DNA from: Bryobacteraceae bacterium | GTDB lineage: Bacteria; Acidobacteriota; Terriglobia; Bryobacterales; Bryobacteraceae | DNA: 64,000 nt | Assembly (NCBI GenBank): GCA_025055455.1 | Contig: JANWXD010000002.1 | Coordinates: 9,808-73,807 of the forward strand | Direction: 5' to 3' | In this document: positions 63,026 through 64,000 of the stretch, one piece after another | Numbering within the stretch: position 1 is the stretch's first letter | Layout of the letters: every line of letters starts with the position of its first letter | Program-made: the position numbers and the translations under genes | The notes under the pieces: model-generated | Seen by the model: only the letters and a program-made list of their open reading frames with translations | The model's database searches: none | What the model was told of the DNA's origin: nothing

Positions 63026-64000
63026 CTACTCGTAGCGAAGGGCCACCACCGGATCGAGCCGTGCGGCTTTCGTGGCGGGCCAGACGCCGAAAAACAGGCC
63101 CACCGCCACCGACACCGCGCTGCCGAGGATCACGGTCCATAAGGGGACCGCGGTGGGGAGGGTGGGGAAGACCGTGCGCGCCGCCACGGAGATCATCCAG
63201 CCGAAGGCCATCCCCAACAGGCCGCCCAGCGCCGTGAGCACGACCGCTTCGGTGAGGAACTGCGCCACGATGTCGCTGCGGCGGGCGCCCACGGCCTTGC
63301 GGATGCCGATTTCGCGCGTGCGCTCCGTCACCGAGACCAGCATGATGTTCATGACGCCGATGCCGCCCACCAACAGGCCGATGGAACTGAGCACCACCAT
63401 GACGATCGCCACCATGGCGGTGATGCGGTGGAAGTCTTCGAGCATCTGCTCGCCGGTCGAGATCCAGAAATCGTCCGGTTTGTTGTAGGGGATGCGGCGT
63501 TCCTGCCGCAGCACCATGCGCACCTCGTCGAGGGCCTGCGCCAGCTTGCCGTCGTGGGCCACGACCACCAGCATGTGTTCCCGCGCGTGGGGGAACAGTT
63601 TGCGCATGGTGAAGTACGGCACCAGGAAGCGCTTGTCCTCCTGTCCGGGGAAGGAGAACGACGGCCGGGCCATCACCCCGACGATTTCGAACATCCGGCC
63701 GTTAACCTCGATCCACTTCCCCACCGGATCCACGTGGGGAAACCAGGCTTTTTGCACATCCTCGCCGATGACGATCACGGGGGCGCGGCGGCGGTTTTCC
63801 GACTCGGTGAAGAAGCGCCCGAACTTCATGCGCTCGGTACCGCCGGCGGCGTAGCTTTCCTCCGTGCCGGCAAATTCGATCAGGTACATGTCGTCGGCCT
63901 TGTAGCGGGCGCGGTCGATGCCGCCGCGGCGCTGGAAAGCGTTGGGGCTGAACAGCCACGGGGCCACGTGAGCCACCGAAGGACAGCGCTCGCGAATGGC
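63026..64000 (-). CDS. MacB-type ABC transporter permease, 3' part only
   Basis: The last 324 codons of a permease of the MacB/FtsX family. The periplasmic MacB_PCD-type domain has GEDVQKAWFPHVDPVGKWIEVNGRMFEIVGVM, followed by the conserved LSSIGLLVGGIGVMNIMLVSVTERTREIGIRKAVGARRSDIVAQFLTEA region, two more helices and the end GVWPATKAARLDPVVALRYE, all signatures of MacB permeases. The open frame continues off the window, so the start and any fused ATPase domain are not visible. It is convergent with the DegT gene. Confidence 0.93.
   Translation of the reverse strand, partial: AIRERCPSVAHVAPWLFSPNAFQRRGGIDRARYKADDMYLIEFAGTEESYAAGGTERMKFGRFFTESENRRRAPVIVIGEDVQKAWFPHVDPVGKWIEVNGRMFEIVGVMARPSFSFPGQEDKRFLVPYFTMRKLFPHAREHMLVVVAHDGKLAQALDEVRMVLRQERRIPYNKPDDFWISTGEQMLEDFHRITAMVAIVMVVLSSIGLLVGGIGVMNIMLVSVTERTREIGIRKAVGARRSDIVAQFLTEAVVLTALGGLLGMAFGWMISVAARTVFPTLPTAVPLWTVILGSAVSVAVGLFFGVWPATKAARLDPVVALRYE

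Overview
The window is about 64 kb of GC-rich bacterial chromosome from a Gram-negative (diderm) organism. It carries lipid A genes, a TonB protein, outer-membrane beta-barrels, lipoproteins and Tat substrates. The mix of a PEP-CTERM protein, TPR lipoproteins, a MacB-type permease, two tandem cox subunit III genes, a Tad export cluster and several ECF sigma/anti-sigma pairs suggests Acidobacteriota of the Bryobacter/Solibacter kind. That placement is inference from gene content only; no rRNA gene is present.

Layout. 1-5.0 kb: 5' part of recA, then a minus-strand cytochrome c oxidase operon (subunits II, I, III, III, IV and a small CxxC membrane protein) read from a promoter near 5.0 kb. 5.2-6.6 kb: a broken, less GC-rich membrane glycosyltransferase. 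6.6-12.9 kb: an M20 peptidase, then fabZ-lpxA-lpxI-Gfo/Idh dehydrogenase-tonB (outer-membrane biogenesis), a LolA-like protein and a small membrane protein. 13.2-17.4 kb: a FliA-type sigma factor, a Cys/Met PLP enzyme and two dehydrogenases. 17.4-24.4 kb: a strong promoter with a structured leader, dxr, rseP, an esterase broken by two lesions, an SDR and a penicillin-binding transpeptidase. 24.4-26.1 kb: rplU-rpmA-obgE. 26.2-32.9 kb: TPR proteins, a TolC-family gene with an in-frame stop, an ECF/anti-sigma/CpxP-like group and an ErpA-type Fe-S carrier.

33.0-40 kb: a PEP-CTERM protein with its own promoter and terminator, murQ-murA-rhodanese, and a decaheme cytochrome c/outer-membrane barrel pair that looks like a porin-cytochrome electron conduit. 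40-48.5 kb: a Tad/Flp export operon (cpaB, secretin, cpaE, cpaF, tadB, tadC, a 30-residue membrane peptide) and a polytopic protein. 48.6-53.2 kb: quinone oxidoreductase, Xaa-Pro peptidase, accB-accC. 53.3-56.4 kb: lexA, a DUF2867-type SDR flanked by direct repeats, and tRNA-Pro(CGG). 56.4-64 kb: conserved secreted proteins, a second ECF/anti-sigma pair, thiolase plus OB-fold partner, a class I aminotransferase, a frameshifted Tat-type DegT aminotransferase, and a MacB-like permease that runs off the end.

Most genes are housekeeping. The parts most worth following up are the dxr leader RNA, the cytochrome-barrel conduit with its small third gene, the lpx-linked dehydrogenase, the small peptides at operon ends, and at least four interrupted genes that point either to decay or to assembly error.
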